The position numbers and the translations under genes were made by a program. 10,994 nucleotides of DNA from Patescibacteria group bacterium (lineage in GTDB: Bacteria; Patescibacteriota; Patescibacteriia; Patescibacteriales; JAHJJO01), in assembly GCA_018822835.1 (NCBI GenBank), contig JAHJJO010000105.1, positions 1 to 10,994 of the forward strand. The letters are read 5' to 3'. Shown piece by piece: positions 6,455-10,994 of the stretch (positions are counted from its first letter, which is position 1; each line of letters opens with the position of its first letter). The notes beneath the pieces were generated by a model. The model was not told the DNA's origin. It searched no databases and was given only the letters and a program-made list of their open reading frames with translations.

Positions 6455-6898
6455 TTATCTCTTGCTCCATTGCGGAGCTTTTCTCGCTTTTTTTAATCCT
6501 GGTTTTTTTCGTTCTTTTTTTCTGGAATCTCGTGTCAACCATCCCTTTATTTTAATGACTTGTTTTAAATCTTTTTCTAAACTAATTAATGCTTTGGAAA
6601 TTCCATGCCGCGTGGCTTCAGCCTGACTTTGCTTGCCACCACCTTTAATAAGAATAGAAAAATCCAAATCTTTTAAATGTGTTGTGAGTTTTAATGGTTG
6701 GTTTACAATAATAATACAGTTAGAACTAAAATATTGTTTTAATGGCATATTATTAACCACAATAATTCCCTTGCCTTTATATAGCCTTACTTGGGCTACC
6801 GCTGTTTTTCTTCGTCCAATTGCGCTAATAAATGGTCCATTAAATTGAATGGATTTGTTTGTTTGATCAACAGCATTAATTTGTTGTTTGTCTTTCAT
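6455..6898 (-). CDS. rpsI: 30S ribosomal protein S9 (uS9)
   Basis: S9 sits in the head of the 30S subunit; its C-terminal tail reaches the P-site tRNA anticodon stem. The 147-residue product has the family core GRRKTAVAQVRLYKGKG 28-44, NQPLKLT 66-72, IKGGGKQSQAEATRHGISKAL 84-104 (in two overlapping conserved blocks), and the signature end LTRDSRKKERKKPGLKKARK then APQWSKR 141-147, with the terminal SKR expected at the P site. The N-terminus has about 20 extra residues (MKDKQQINAVDQTNKSIQF) before the S9 fold; this polar stretch is probably flexible. The ATG at 6898 is used. The gene follows rplM in the usual rplM-rpsI pairing, separated by a 102-bp inverted repeat array, and is the last gene of the minus-strand cluster. 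Confidence 0.96.
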   Translation of the reverse strand: MKDKQQINAVDQTNKSIQFNGPFISAIGRRKTAVAQVRLYKGKGIIVVNNMPLKQYFSSNCIIIVNQPLKLTTHLKDLDFSILIKGGGKQSQAEATRHGISKALISLEKDLKQVIKIKGWLTRDSRKKERKKPGLKKARKAPQWSKR

Positions 6899-6901
6899 AA
6901 T

Positions 6902-7006
6902 TAGCTTTTTAGCTTGTAGCTTTTTAGCTTTTTAGCTTGTAGCTTTTTTGAAATTAATTCTCTAAAAAGTTACGACCTAAAAAGCTAAGAAGCTAAGAAG
7001 CTACAA
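6902..7006. repeat. AGCTTTTT/AGCTTGT array folded as inverted repeat, rplM-rpsI gap
   Basis: From 6902 to 6949 run mixed 7- and 8-bp units (AGCTTTTT, AGCTTGT). From 6979 to 7006 runs the complementary array (AAGCTAAG units). Positions 6914-6938 pair with 6982-7006 over 25 bp with two imperfect positions. The right arm includes the final TTG codon and TAG stop of rplM, so the transcript's hairpin would begin at the rplM stop codon and end just before the rpsI start. Confidence 0.88.
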
Positions 7007-7357
7007 CCTAATAATAAGTCTCTTCATCATATCCCTTCTAAATTTAACCGCTGGGAGCATTTGCTTGACAGCCCTGTGCAATATTTCAGCATAACCATCT
7101 TTATTTGATATTATTTTTTTTAATTTTATTTCTTTTAATCCGCCCGGGTACCCTGAATATTTATAATATTTTTTTTGCTCCAATTTTTTGCCTGTAAATT
7201 TTAATTTATTAATATTTATAACTTCCACAATGTCTCCCATGTCAATGTGGGGTTGAAATTCTGGTTTATTTTTCCCACGCAAAATAATAGCTATTTTTGT
7301 TGCCAACCTTCCAACAGCTTGATCACTAGCATCTAATTTATGTAATTCTCTACGCAT
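7001..7357 (-). CDS. rplM: 50S ribosomal protein L13 (uL13), short form
   Basis: L13 is an early-assembly protein of the large subunit. The 118-residue product shows the core LDASDQAVGRLATKIA 8-23, LRGKNKPEFQPHIDMGDIV 26-44, INKLKFTGKKLEQKKYYKYS, GYPGGLKE 69-76, and HRAVKQMLP 93-101. The usual bacterial length is about 142; here both ends are short. The C-terminus stops at KRLIIRL, without the KVYxGxEHPH tail. The last codon (TTG) and the TAG stop fall inside an AGCTTCTT repeat, so the tail may have been replaced or shortened by the repeat, although short L13 proteins are also expected in reduced genomes. The ATG at 7357 lies inside the first CGCATAA unit of the upstream array and gives Met-Arg-Arg-Glu-Leu, a normal L13 start. 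Confidence 0.95.
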   Translation of the reverse strand: MRRELHKLDASDQAVGRLATKIAIILRGKNKPEFQPHIDMGDIVEVININKLKFTGKKLEQKKYYKYSGYPGGLKEIKLKKIISNKDGYAEILHRAVKQMLPAVKFRRDMMKRLIIRL

Positions 7358-7417
7358 AACGCATAACGCATAACGTGGAACGTATAACGTTATGCGTTAT
7401 GCGTTCCACGTTATACG
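7353..7417. repeat. CGCATAA heptamer array with inverted copy, rplQ-rplM gap
   Basis: Five heptamers (three CGCATAA, then CGTGGAA and CGTATAA) occupy 7353-7387. After two bases, four inverted heptamers (TTATGCG, TTATGCG, TTCCACG, TTATACG) occupy 7390-7417. The pairing of 7367-7382 with 7402-7417 has one imperfect position. The first unit contains the rplM start codon (complement of 7355-7357), and the array ends two bases before the rplQ stop codon. The segment 7360-7388 matches 5330-5358 at 28 of 29 positions. Confidence 0.92.
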
Positions 7418-7419
7418 AG

Positions 7420-7770
7420 TTAGACTAACTCAATGCTCGCCATTTCAGCTCCATCTCCTTTTCTGCATCCTAATTTTATAATACGCGTATAACCACCGCT
7501 TCTTTCTTTATATTTTTTACCAAAAATTTCTATTGCTTTTTTTACAGCCATTTTTTGAGGTAAAATTTCGATTAATTTTCTTCTAGCAGTAAGGTCGCCT
7601 TTTTTAGATGTTGTAATTAATTTTTCAACCAATGGCTTGACTGTCTTTGCTTTAACTACTGTTGTTTTTATTTTTTCATGCATTAAAAGGCTTGATGCTA
7701 AATTTCTTAGCATCATTTCTCTTGGCTTTTTCTTTCTATTTAAAATTTTTCCTGTATTTTTATGACGCAT
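7420..7770 (-). CDS. rplQ: 50S ribosomal protein L17 (bL17)
   Basis: L17 is a bacterial large-subunit protein near the peptide exit tunnel. The 116-residue product is typical in length and sequence: MRHKNTGKILNRKKKPREMM at the N-terminus, LRNLASSLLMHEKIKTT, KAKTVKPLVEKLIT 41-54, KKGDLTARR, and the closing GGYTRIIKLGCRKGDGAEMA then SIELV at the end. The family glycine-proline-arginine turn (LGPRRGDAA) reads LGCRKGDGA here, a minor change. The start at 7770 gives the canonical MRH. The gene follows rpoA, its normal neighbour in the alpha operon, across a 134-bp repeat-filled gap. Confidence 0.97.
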   Translation of the reverse strand: MRHKNTGKILNRKKKPREMMLRNLASSLLMHEKIKTTVVKAKTVKPLVEKLITTSKKGDLTARRKLIEILPQKMAVKKAIEIFGKKYKERSGGYTRIIKLGCRKGDGAEMASIELV

Positions 7771-7780
7771 AACATTAGTT

Positions 7781-7912
7781 GAAAGTTATAAAGTTAAAAG
7801 TTATAAAGTTGAAAGTTTTTGAATTAAATTAGAAATTAATTTTTTTATTTTACTTTTAACTTTATGAACTTTTAACTTTATAAACTAATTTGACTTTATG
7901 AACTTTATAACT
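7781..7912. repeat. AAAGTTAT-type array folded as inverted repeat, rpoA-rplQ gap
   Basis: From 7781 to 7816 runs a tandem array of AAAGTT-containing units about 7-8 bp long. The complementary ACTTTA/ACTTTTA array lies at 7852-7885, and a further copy at 7892-7912 runs through the rpoA stop codon. The two arrays are an imperfect inverted repeat of about 35 bp around an AT-rich centre. The unit is not shared with other gaps in the window. Confidence 0.8.
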
Positions 7913-8657
7913 TTTTTGTTTTTTCTATTTTTTCTTTTTTTTTCTTGTCTTTTAATTTGTTTGTATCTTCTTCTTTTTTAATTAAAGATTTAAGTTGATC
8001 TATTAATATTTCTACTGAAGTATTATACGCTTCTTCTGGAGAAATTGAACCATCTGTGGTTATGTTTAATATTAATTTATCCCAATTTGTCATTTTACCA
8101 ATTCGTACATTTTCTACATGAATTTCAACAGATAAAACTGGAGAAAAAATGGAATCCATTTCTATATATCCAACTTTCTTTTTCTTATTCTCTATGCTTT
8201 CTGTTGGACGATATCCAATTCCCTGATCAACATAAATTTCCATATCTAAACTGCCTGTTATATCAGTAATATGCGCCAAAATCAAATCAGGATTCACAAT
8301 TTTAACACTACTATTTTTGCTTATATCACTTGCTTTTACTGTTTTTTTTCCATGAGCTTTTAATTCTAATTTAATTTCTTCATCACTAAATTGTTTTAAT
8401 TTTAATTGTTTTAAATTTAAAATAATTTCCAACACATCTTCTTTAATGTTTGGCAAAGTAGTAAATTCATGAGTGGCTCCTTTAATTTTTACTCCGACAG
8501 CGGCAGCGCCTGATAAAGAAGAAAGTAAAACTCGTCTCAAAGAATTTCCTAATGTAGTTCCATAGCCAGGATAACATGGCTCTATTGTTACAATGGCTTG
8601 ATTGGGATTTTCGCATTTTTGAAAATTTATTTTTTTTGGCTTCGCAATGTTTTGCAT
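7905..8657 (-). CDS. rpoA: RNA polymerase alpha subunit, NTD only (no alpha-CTD)
   Basis: Alpha dimerises to nucleate assembly of beta and beta' into RNA polymerase. The 250-residue product shows the alpha-NTD: IEPCYPGYGTTLGNSLRRVL 25-44 with the RRVLLSSLSGAA dimerisation helix, IKGATHEFTTLP 58-69, EDVLEIILNLK 73-83, then the second lobe ending in VRIGKMTNWDKLILNIT 184-200 and TDGSISPEEA 201-210. Normal bacterial alpha is about 315-330 residues with a helix-hairpin-helix CTD that contacts UP elements and activators. Here the protein stops after the NTD's last helix in a Lys/Glu tail (from about 227). The 134 bp up to rplQ hold only repeats, so no displaced CTD is encoded there. The final Leu codon and stop lie in an AAAGTTAT-type repeat. 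The ATG at 8657 fits the family; no Shine-Dalgarno is visible. Confidence 0.96.
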   Translation of the reverse strand: MQNIAKPKKINFQKCENPNQAIVTIEPCYPGYGTTLGNSLRRVLLSSLSGAAAVGVKIKGATHEFTTLPNIKEDVLEIILNLKQLKLKQFSDEEIKLELKAHGKKTVKASDISKNSSVKIVNPDLILAHITDITGSLDMEIYVDQGIGYRPTESIENKKKKVGYIEMDSIFSPVLSVEIHVENVRIGKMTNWDKLILNITTDGSISPEEAYNTSVEILIDQLKSLIKKEEDTNKLKDKKKKEKIEKTKKL

Positions 8658-8671
8658 AAAAAAATGAATAA

Positions 8672-8793
8672 ATATAATTCGAATATTACGAATGAATATA
8701 CTAATACTACAAATTTAAATTATTTATTTATATTTGTAGATTCGGATTATCTATTTGTAGTATTTGGATATTATTTGTAGATTCGAATTATAT
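8672..8793. repeat. Inverted repeat plus three ~20-bp direct repeats, rpsD-rpoA gap
   Basis: A perfect 13-bp inverted repeat (ATATAATTCGAAT at 8672-8684, complement at 8781-8793) brackets the gap. Within it, three related copies of about 20 bp beginning TATTTGTAG start at 8731, 8752 and 8772. The pattern differs from the heptamer arrays elsewhere. The region otherwise has no gene and no clear promoter. Confidence 0.8.
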
Positions 8794-8824
8794 TACAAAA
8801 ATTATAAAATATTTAAATTTTCGT

Positions 8825-9463
8825 CTATTTTGAATAATATTCAACAATAATTTGTGAATTAATATTAGTTTGTATTTCATTAATTGATGGCTCATGTAAA
8901 ATCTTGCCTGTTAATTCTTTAGGATCTAAATATATCCAACTTGGAATATCTATTTTATTTTGTTTAGATAATTTTTCTAATAACTGTTTAAAATTTTTAT
9001 TTTTTTTACTTTGTTCTTTTATTTTAATAATATCACCTGTCTTAACTTGATAAGATGGAATATCTACTTTATGATTATTAATAATAAAATGACCATGATT
9101 AACTAATTGTCTTGCCTGACTTTTTGATTGAGCAAATTTTAAACAATAAATAACATTATCGAATCTTGTTTCTAATAATTTTAATAAATTTTCTCCTGTA
9201 TTGCCTTTTTGTTTTTCAGCTCGTTTAAACGTAAGTTTAAATTGCTTTTCTAGTATATTATACTGCTTTTTAGCTTTTTGTTTTTCAGTTAACTGTAAAG
9301 CATAATCGCTTTTTTTTCCAGGCCTTTTTGATCCATGTGCTCCAGGTGGATAATTTTTTTTAACCATAGCGCATTTAGGCGAATTACAACGATCGCTTTT
9401 TAATATTAATTTTTCACCTATTCTTCTGCATTGCTTGCATTTTGGATTTAAATTTTTAGCCAT
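8825..9463 (-). CDS. rpsD: 30S ribosomal protein S4 (uS4), zinc-binding form
   Basis: S4 is a primary 16S rRNA binder that starts assembly of the 30S body. The 212-residue product is of usual length. Its N-terminus is the C+ zinc-binding form: CKQC at 9-12 with Cys26 and Cys31, followed by NYPPGAHGSKRPGKKSDYA 37-55. The central region QLTEKQKAKKQYNILEKQF 57-75 is conserved. The S4 RNA-binding domain spans about 97-160 (LETRFDNVIYCLKFAQSKSQ, ARQLVNHGHFIINNHKVDIP). The start at 9463 gives MAKNLNPKCKQC. In E. coli S4 is the alpha-operon translational repressor; whether that holds here cannot be told, and the leader ahead of rpsM is very short. The gap to rpsK carries an AGTTAATT repeat. Confidence 0.97.
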   Translation of the reverse strand: MAKNLNPKCKQCRRIGEKLILKSDRCNSPKCAMVKKNYPPGAHGSKRPGKKSDYALQLTEKQKAKKQYNILEKQFKLTFKRAEKQKGNTGENLLKLLETRFDNVIYCLKFAQSKSQARQLVNHGHFIINNHKVDIPSYQVKTGDIIKIKEQSKKNKNFKQLLEKLSKQNKIDIPSWIYLDPKELTGKILHEPSINEIQTNINSQIIVEYYSK

Positions 9464-9469
9464 AAATTT

Positions 9470-9554
9470 AGTTAATTAGTTAATTAGTTGATTAGTTTCA
9501 CGCTACCATTAATTAAACCAATTAACTGATTAACCAATCCCTAATCAACTAATT
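9470..9554. repeat. AGTTAATT 8-bp array with inverted copy, rpsK-rpsD gap
   Basis: The units AGTTAATT, AGTTAATT, AGTTGATT and a partial AGTTT run at 9470-9498. Positions 9482-9495 (AATTAGTTGATTAG) have a perfect 14-bp inverted copy at 9541-9554, which ends on the rpsK stop codon. The centre contains further AATTAA and AACCAAT variants. The period here is 8 bp, unlike the heptamer families. Confidence 0.82.
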
Positions 9555-10393
9555 TAAACTCTCCTTGGTTTTCTTCTGCGGCAGCCATTATGAGGCATTG
9601 GAGTAACATCTTTAATTGAAGTTACAATTAAACCATTGGAATTTAAAGATCTGGTAGCTGATTCTCGCCCATTTCCAACGCCTTTTATAAAAACACTTAC
9701 TTCTTTTAAATTATATTCCTGCTTTGCTTTCATTGCGGCAATTTTTGTAACAATTTGCGCCGCATAAGGCGTGGATTTTTTAGCGCCCTTAAAACCTGCC
9801 ATTCCAGAACTTGCGCTGGAAATAACATTCCCAAGCAAATCAGTGAATGTAACTATTGTATTGTTATAAGTTGCCTGAATATAAGCTTTGCCTATTGTAA
9901 CATATTTCTTTTCTGTTTTTTTCTTTTTCTTTTTTAATGGTTTTGCCTTTCGCTCAGATTTTTTTTTCTCTAATTTTTTCTTTATTTCTTCTGGCAAATC
10001 ATCTGATTCTTGCTCTTCCTGTTGTTCTTCATTAAAATTAAGTTTCACTGATTTTGATTCTTCTTTTTTTTGATTCTCTTCTAAATTTTTATTTTTAAGA
10101 ATTTTTATCTTTTTTTGTCTTTCAACTGGTTTTTCAACTTTTATTTCTTTTAATTTGTTCTTTAATCCATTCTTTTCTTTGGCTTCGTCAAACTCTCCCG
10201 TTGATGGATTAGTGCTTTTATGCATTGGAGTCCTCTGCTGAGAGACTCCAACGAAACCAGTTTTTTCTTTTTTAACCTCTTTTTTTTTCTGCATTAAATC
10301 GTCAGATTTTTTATCTGCTTCTTGTTTTTTTTCTTCTTTTTTTTTATCTATTTTTTTTTCTGTTGTCTTGTTGTCTTGATTATATTTGCTCAT
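9554..10393 (-). CDS. rpsK: 30S ribosomal protein S11 (uS11) with long Lys/Glu-rich N-terminal extension
   Basis: S11 lies on the 30S platform near the 3' end of 16S rRNA. The S11 fold occupies about 160-279: [17 protein letters not shown] 169-185, [19 protein letters not shown] 195-213, [15 protein letters not shown] 237-251, and the C-terminal [18 protein letters not shown]. Usual S11 is about 120-130 residues; this product has 279 because of roughly 160 N-terminal residues rich in Lys and Glu, probably disordered. No ATG occurs in frame between codon 57 and the fold; a GTG at codon 116 is possible but would still leave about 45 extra residues. The ATG at 10393 (MSKYNQDNK) is preferred, just after a heptamer array. 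Residues 46-71 ([11 protein letters not shown]...EFDEA) break the Lys/Glu composition and are encoded by a palindromic DNA segment. The gene lies between rpsM and rpsD in normal alpha-operon order. Confidence 0.94.
   Translation of the reverse strand: MSKYNQDNKTTEKKIDKKKEEKKQEADKKSDDLMQKKKEVKKEKTGFVGVSQQRTPMHKSTNPSTGEFDEAKEKNGLKNKLKEIKVEKPVERQKKIKILKNKNLEENQKKEESKSVKLNFNEEQQEEQESDDLPEEIKKKLEKKKSERKAKPLKKKKKKTEKKYVTIGKAYIQATYNNTIVTFTDLLGNVISSASSGMAGFKGAKKSTPYAAQIVTKIAAMKAKQEYNLKEVSVFIKGVGNGRESATRSLNSNGLIVTSIKDVTPMPHNGCRRRKPRRV
10181..10258. repeat. Palindromic element translated in frame inside rpsK
   Basis: Outer ends GGCTTCGT (10181-10188) and ACGAAACC (10251-10258) pair at 7 of 8 positions. 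Inside, TTGGAGT (10225-10231) pairs with ACTCCAA (10245-10251) and CTCT with AGAG across a GCTG loop. The DNA is less AT-rich than its surroundings, and its peptide (residues 46-71) lacks the Lys/Glu bias of the flanking extension. This suggests an inserted palindromic element kept in frame. Confidence 0.6.
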
Positions 10394-10400
10394 AATGTTA

Positions 10401-10435
10401 ATGCGTTATGCGTTATGCGTTGTGCGTTATGCGTT
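10401..10435. repeat. ATGCGTT heptamer array, rpsM-rpsK gap
   Basis: Five consecutive 7-bp units occur, four ATGCGTT and one GTGCGTT, followed by a diverged GCGCGCT that reaches the base before the rpsM stop codon. The array is in the opposite orientation, relative to transcription, to the left arm at 7353-7387 upstream of rplM. It occupies almost the whole gap of 49 bp. Confidence 0.92.
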
Positions 10436-10442
10436 GCGCGCT

Positions 10443-10835
10443 TTACGTTTTCTGCGCTGACGGCTTGCGACCTGAAGCCGTTGTTCTTCTAACATTTCCT
10501 CTTACTGTCCTACTATTTGTTTTAGTTCTTTGACCTCTAACTGGCAAATTTTTAATATGCCTCAATCCTCTATAACTATTAATTTCTTTTAATCTTTTAA
10601 TATTTCCAATAATTTCTCTTCTTAAATCTCCTTCAGTTTTATACTCTCCTTCTATAATATTTCTTAATTTATTTACATCATCTTCTGACAAATCTTTTAC
10701 TCTTGTATCTGGATTAATTTTTGTTTGTTTTAATATTTTTTTTGCGGTTGATAAGCCAATACCAAAAATATAAGTTAATGAAACTTCAATTCTTTTATCA
10801 TTTGGAATTGTTACCCCTGTAATTCTTACAGCCAT
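10443..10835 (-). CDS. rpsM: 30S ribosomal protein S13 (uS13)
   Basis: S13 is in the head of the 30S subunit and contributes to the intersubunit bridge and P-site contacts. The ATG at 10835 is chosen, giving a 130-residue product [20 protein letters not shown] that matches the family start. A TTG four codons upstream (10847) is in frame but falls in an AATTGAT array and near the predicted transcription start. Conserved segments are LTYIFGIG 20-27, the helix region with [26 protein letters not shown] (about 85-104) and a basic C-terminal tail ending KPSAQKT. It appears to be the first gene of the cluster: a promoter lies directly upstream and rpmJ or infA, its frequent upstream neighbours, are not visible in the remaining 159 bp. 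Confidence 0.97.
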   Translation of the reverse strand: MAVRITGVTIPNDKRIEVSLTYIFGIGLSTAKKILKQTKINPDTRVKDLSEDDVNKLRNIIEGEYKTEGDLRREIIGNIKRLKEINSYRGLRHIKNLPVRGQRTKTNSRTVRGNVRRTTASGRKPSAQKT

Positions 10836-10843
10836 AAATTTAT

Positions 10844-10868
10844 TCAATTATCAATTATCAATTATCAA
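10844..10868. repeat. TCAATTA heptamer array upstream of rpsM
   Basis: Three exact 7-bp units TCAATTA (10844-10864) are followed by a diverged TCAA. Read on the minus strand the unit is TAATTGA, the same family as at 4834-4875. The array overlaps the predicted -10 box of the ribosomal promoter. Confidence 0.85.
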
Positions 10869-10882
10869 ATATATTAAGTCAA
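10854..10882 (-). promoter_or_regulatory. Sigma-70-type promoter of the rpsM-rpsI cluster
   Basis: On the minus strand a -35 box TTGACT (complement of 10877-10882, five of six consensus bases) is followed by a 17-bp spacer and a -10 box GATAAT (complement of 10854-10859, five of six). Transcription would begin near 10847, leaving a leader of only about 11-13 nt before the rpsM ATG. The -10 hexamer is part of the TAATTGA array, so neighbouring units give shifted alternative GATAAT boxes with poorer spacing. Confidence 0.65.
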
Positions 10883-10994
10883 GTTTTTTTGGAATATGGT
10901 AAAAAAATTTAAGGTAATTCTGTTTGTTAATGCAAATTATTTTACAATGTGAATAGCATGATGTAAGTATCATCTTTTTCTTTTTCGCTCGTTA

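Noticed and set aside
6429..6848. Two plus-strand ORFs opposite rpsI
   Set aside because: Antisense shadows of S9; no family resemblance.
7771..7904. Displaced alpha-CTD between rpoA and rplQ
   Set aside because: All frames are low-complexity repeat translations and the space is too short for a CTD of about 70 residues.
8045..8780. Two plus-strand ORFs opposite rpoA and in the rpsD-rpoA gap
   Set aside because: Phe/Tyr/Asn-rich translations of AT-rich antisense and repeat DNA; the second runs through the TATTTGTAG repeats.
9755..10073. Two plus-strand ORFs opposite rpsK
   Set aside because: Phe/Ser-rich shadows created by the Lys/Glu codons on the other strand.
10836..10847. TTG at 10847 as the rpsM start
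   Set aside because: The codon lies in a repeat and at the predicted transcription start, and the ATG at 10835 gives the canonical S13 N-terminus.
10883..10994. rpmJ or infA end upstream of rpsM
   Set aside because: No frame shows L36 or IF1 motifs; the sequence looks non-coding, although a gene could lie just beyond the edge.

Overview
The window is a strongly AT-rich bacterial chromosome segment made almost entirely of housekeeping genes. Several traits point to the Candidate Phyla Radiation (Patescibacteria, Parcubacteria-like): compact ribosomal proteins, an RNA polymerase alpha subunit without a C-terminal domain, a SecA with an acidic/aromatic insertion in NBD1, no visible Shine-Dalgarno sequences, and repeat-filled intergenic gaps. 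This assignment is an inference from gene content and my memory of such proteins, not from a search. No prophage, transposase, CRISPR array, tRNA or rRNA is visible.

Layout. Positions 1-2595 (+) hold secA, cut at its 5' end by the window edge. A small unrecognised gene (2598-2858, -) converges on it. Then come lysS (3095-4603, -) and greA (4868-5323, -), followed by a divergent RluD-type pseudouridine synthase gene (5400-6404, +). From 6455 to 10835 (-) runs the classic alpha operon plus its usual partner pair, in the order of transcription rpsM, rpsK, rpsD, rpoA, rplQ, rplM, rpsI. A near-consensus promoter lies just upstream of rpsM (10854-10882, -). The genes serve translation (S13, S11, S4, L17, L13, S9, LysRS, rRNA pseudouridylation), transcription (RpoA, GreA) and protein export (SecA).

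The unusual layer is the repeats. Nearly every gap holds a short tandem array, often of 7-bp units and often folded into an inverted repeat. Two heptamer families recur: ATGCGTT/CGCATAA (5330-5358, 7353-7417, 10401-10435) and AATTGAT/ATCAATT (2879-2923, 4834-4875, 6403-6443, 10844-10868). The arrays run into gene ends. They contain the rplM start codon, the stop codons of greA, rplM and rpoA, and the -10 box of the ribosomal promoter. Related low-complexity arrays lie inside genes in variable protein loops: two heptamer arrays in secA and one 9-bp array in lysS.

Two larger composite palindromes (2947-3035 and 4658-4832) share a core hairpin sequence and look like members of a non-autonomous repeat family. 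A third palindrome sits in frame inside rpsK, in a roughly 160-residue Lys/Glu-rich N-terminal extension that normal S11 lacks. I see no new multigene system. The best candidates for novelty are this repeat invasion of essential genes and their signals, the extended S11, and the alpha subunit without a CTD.
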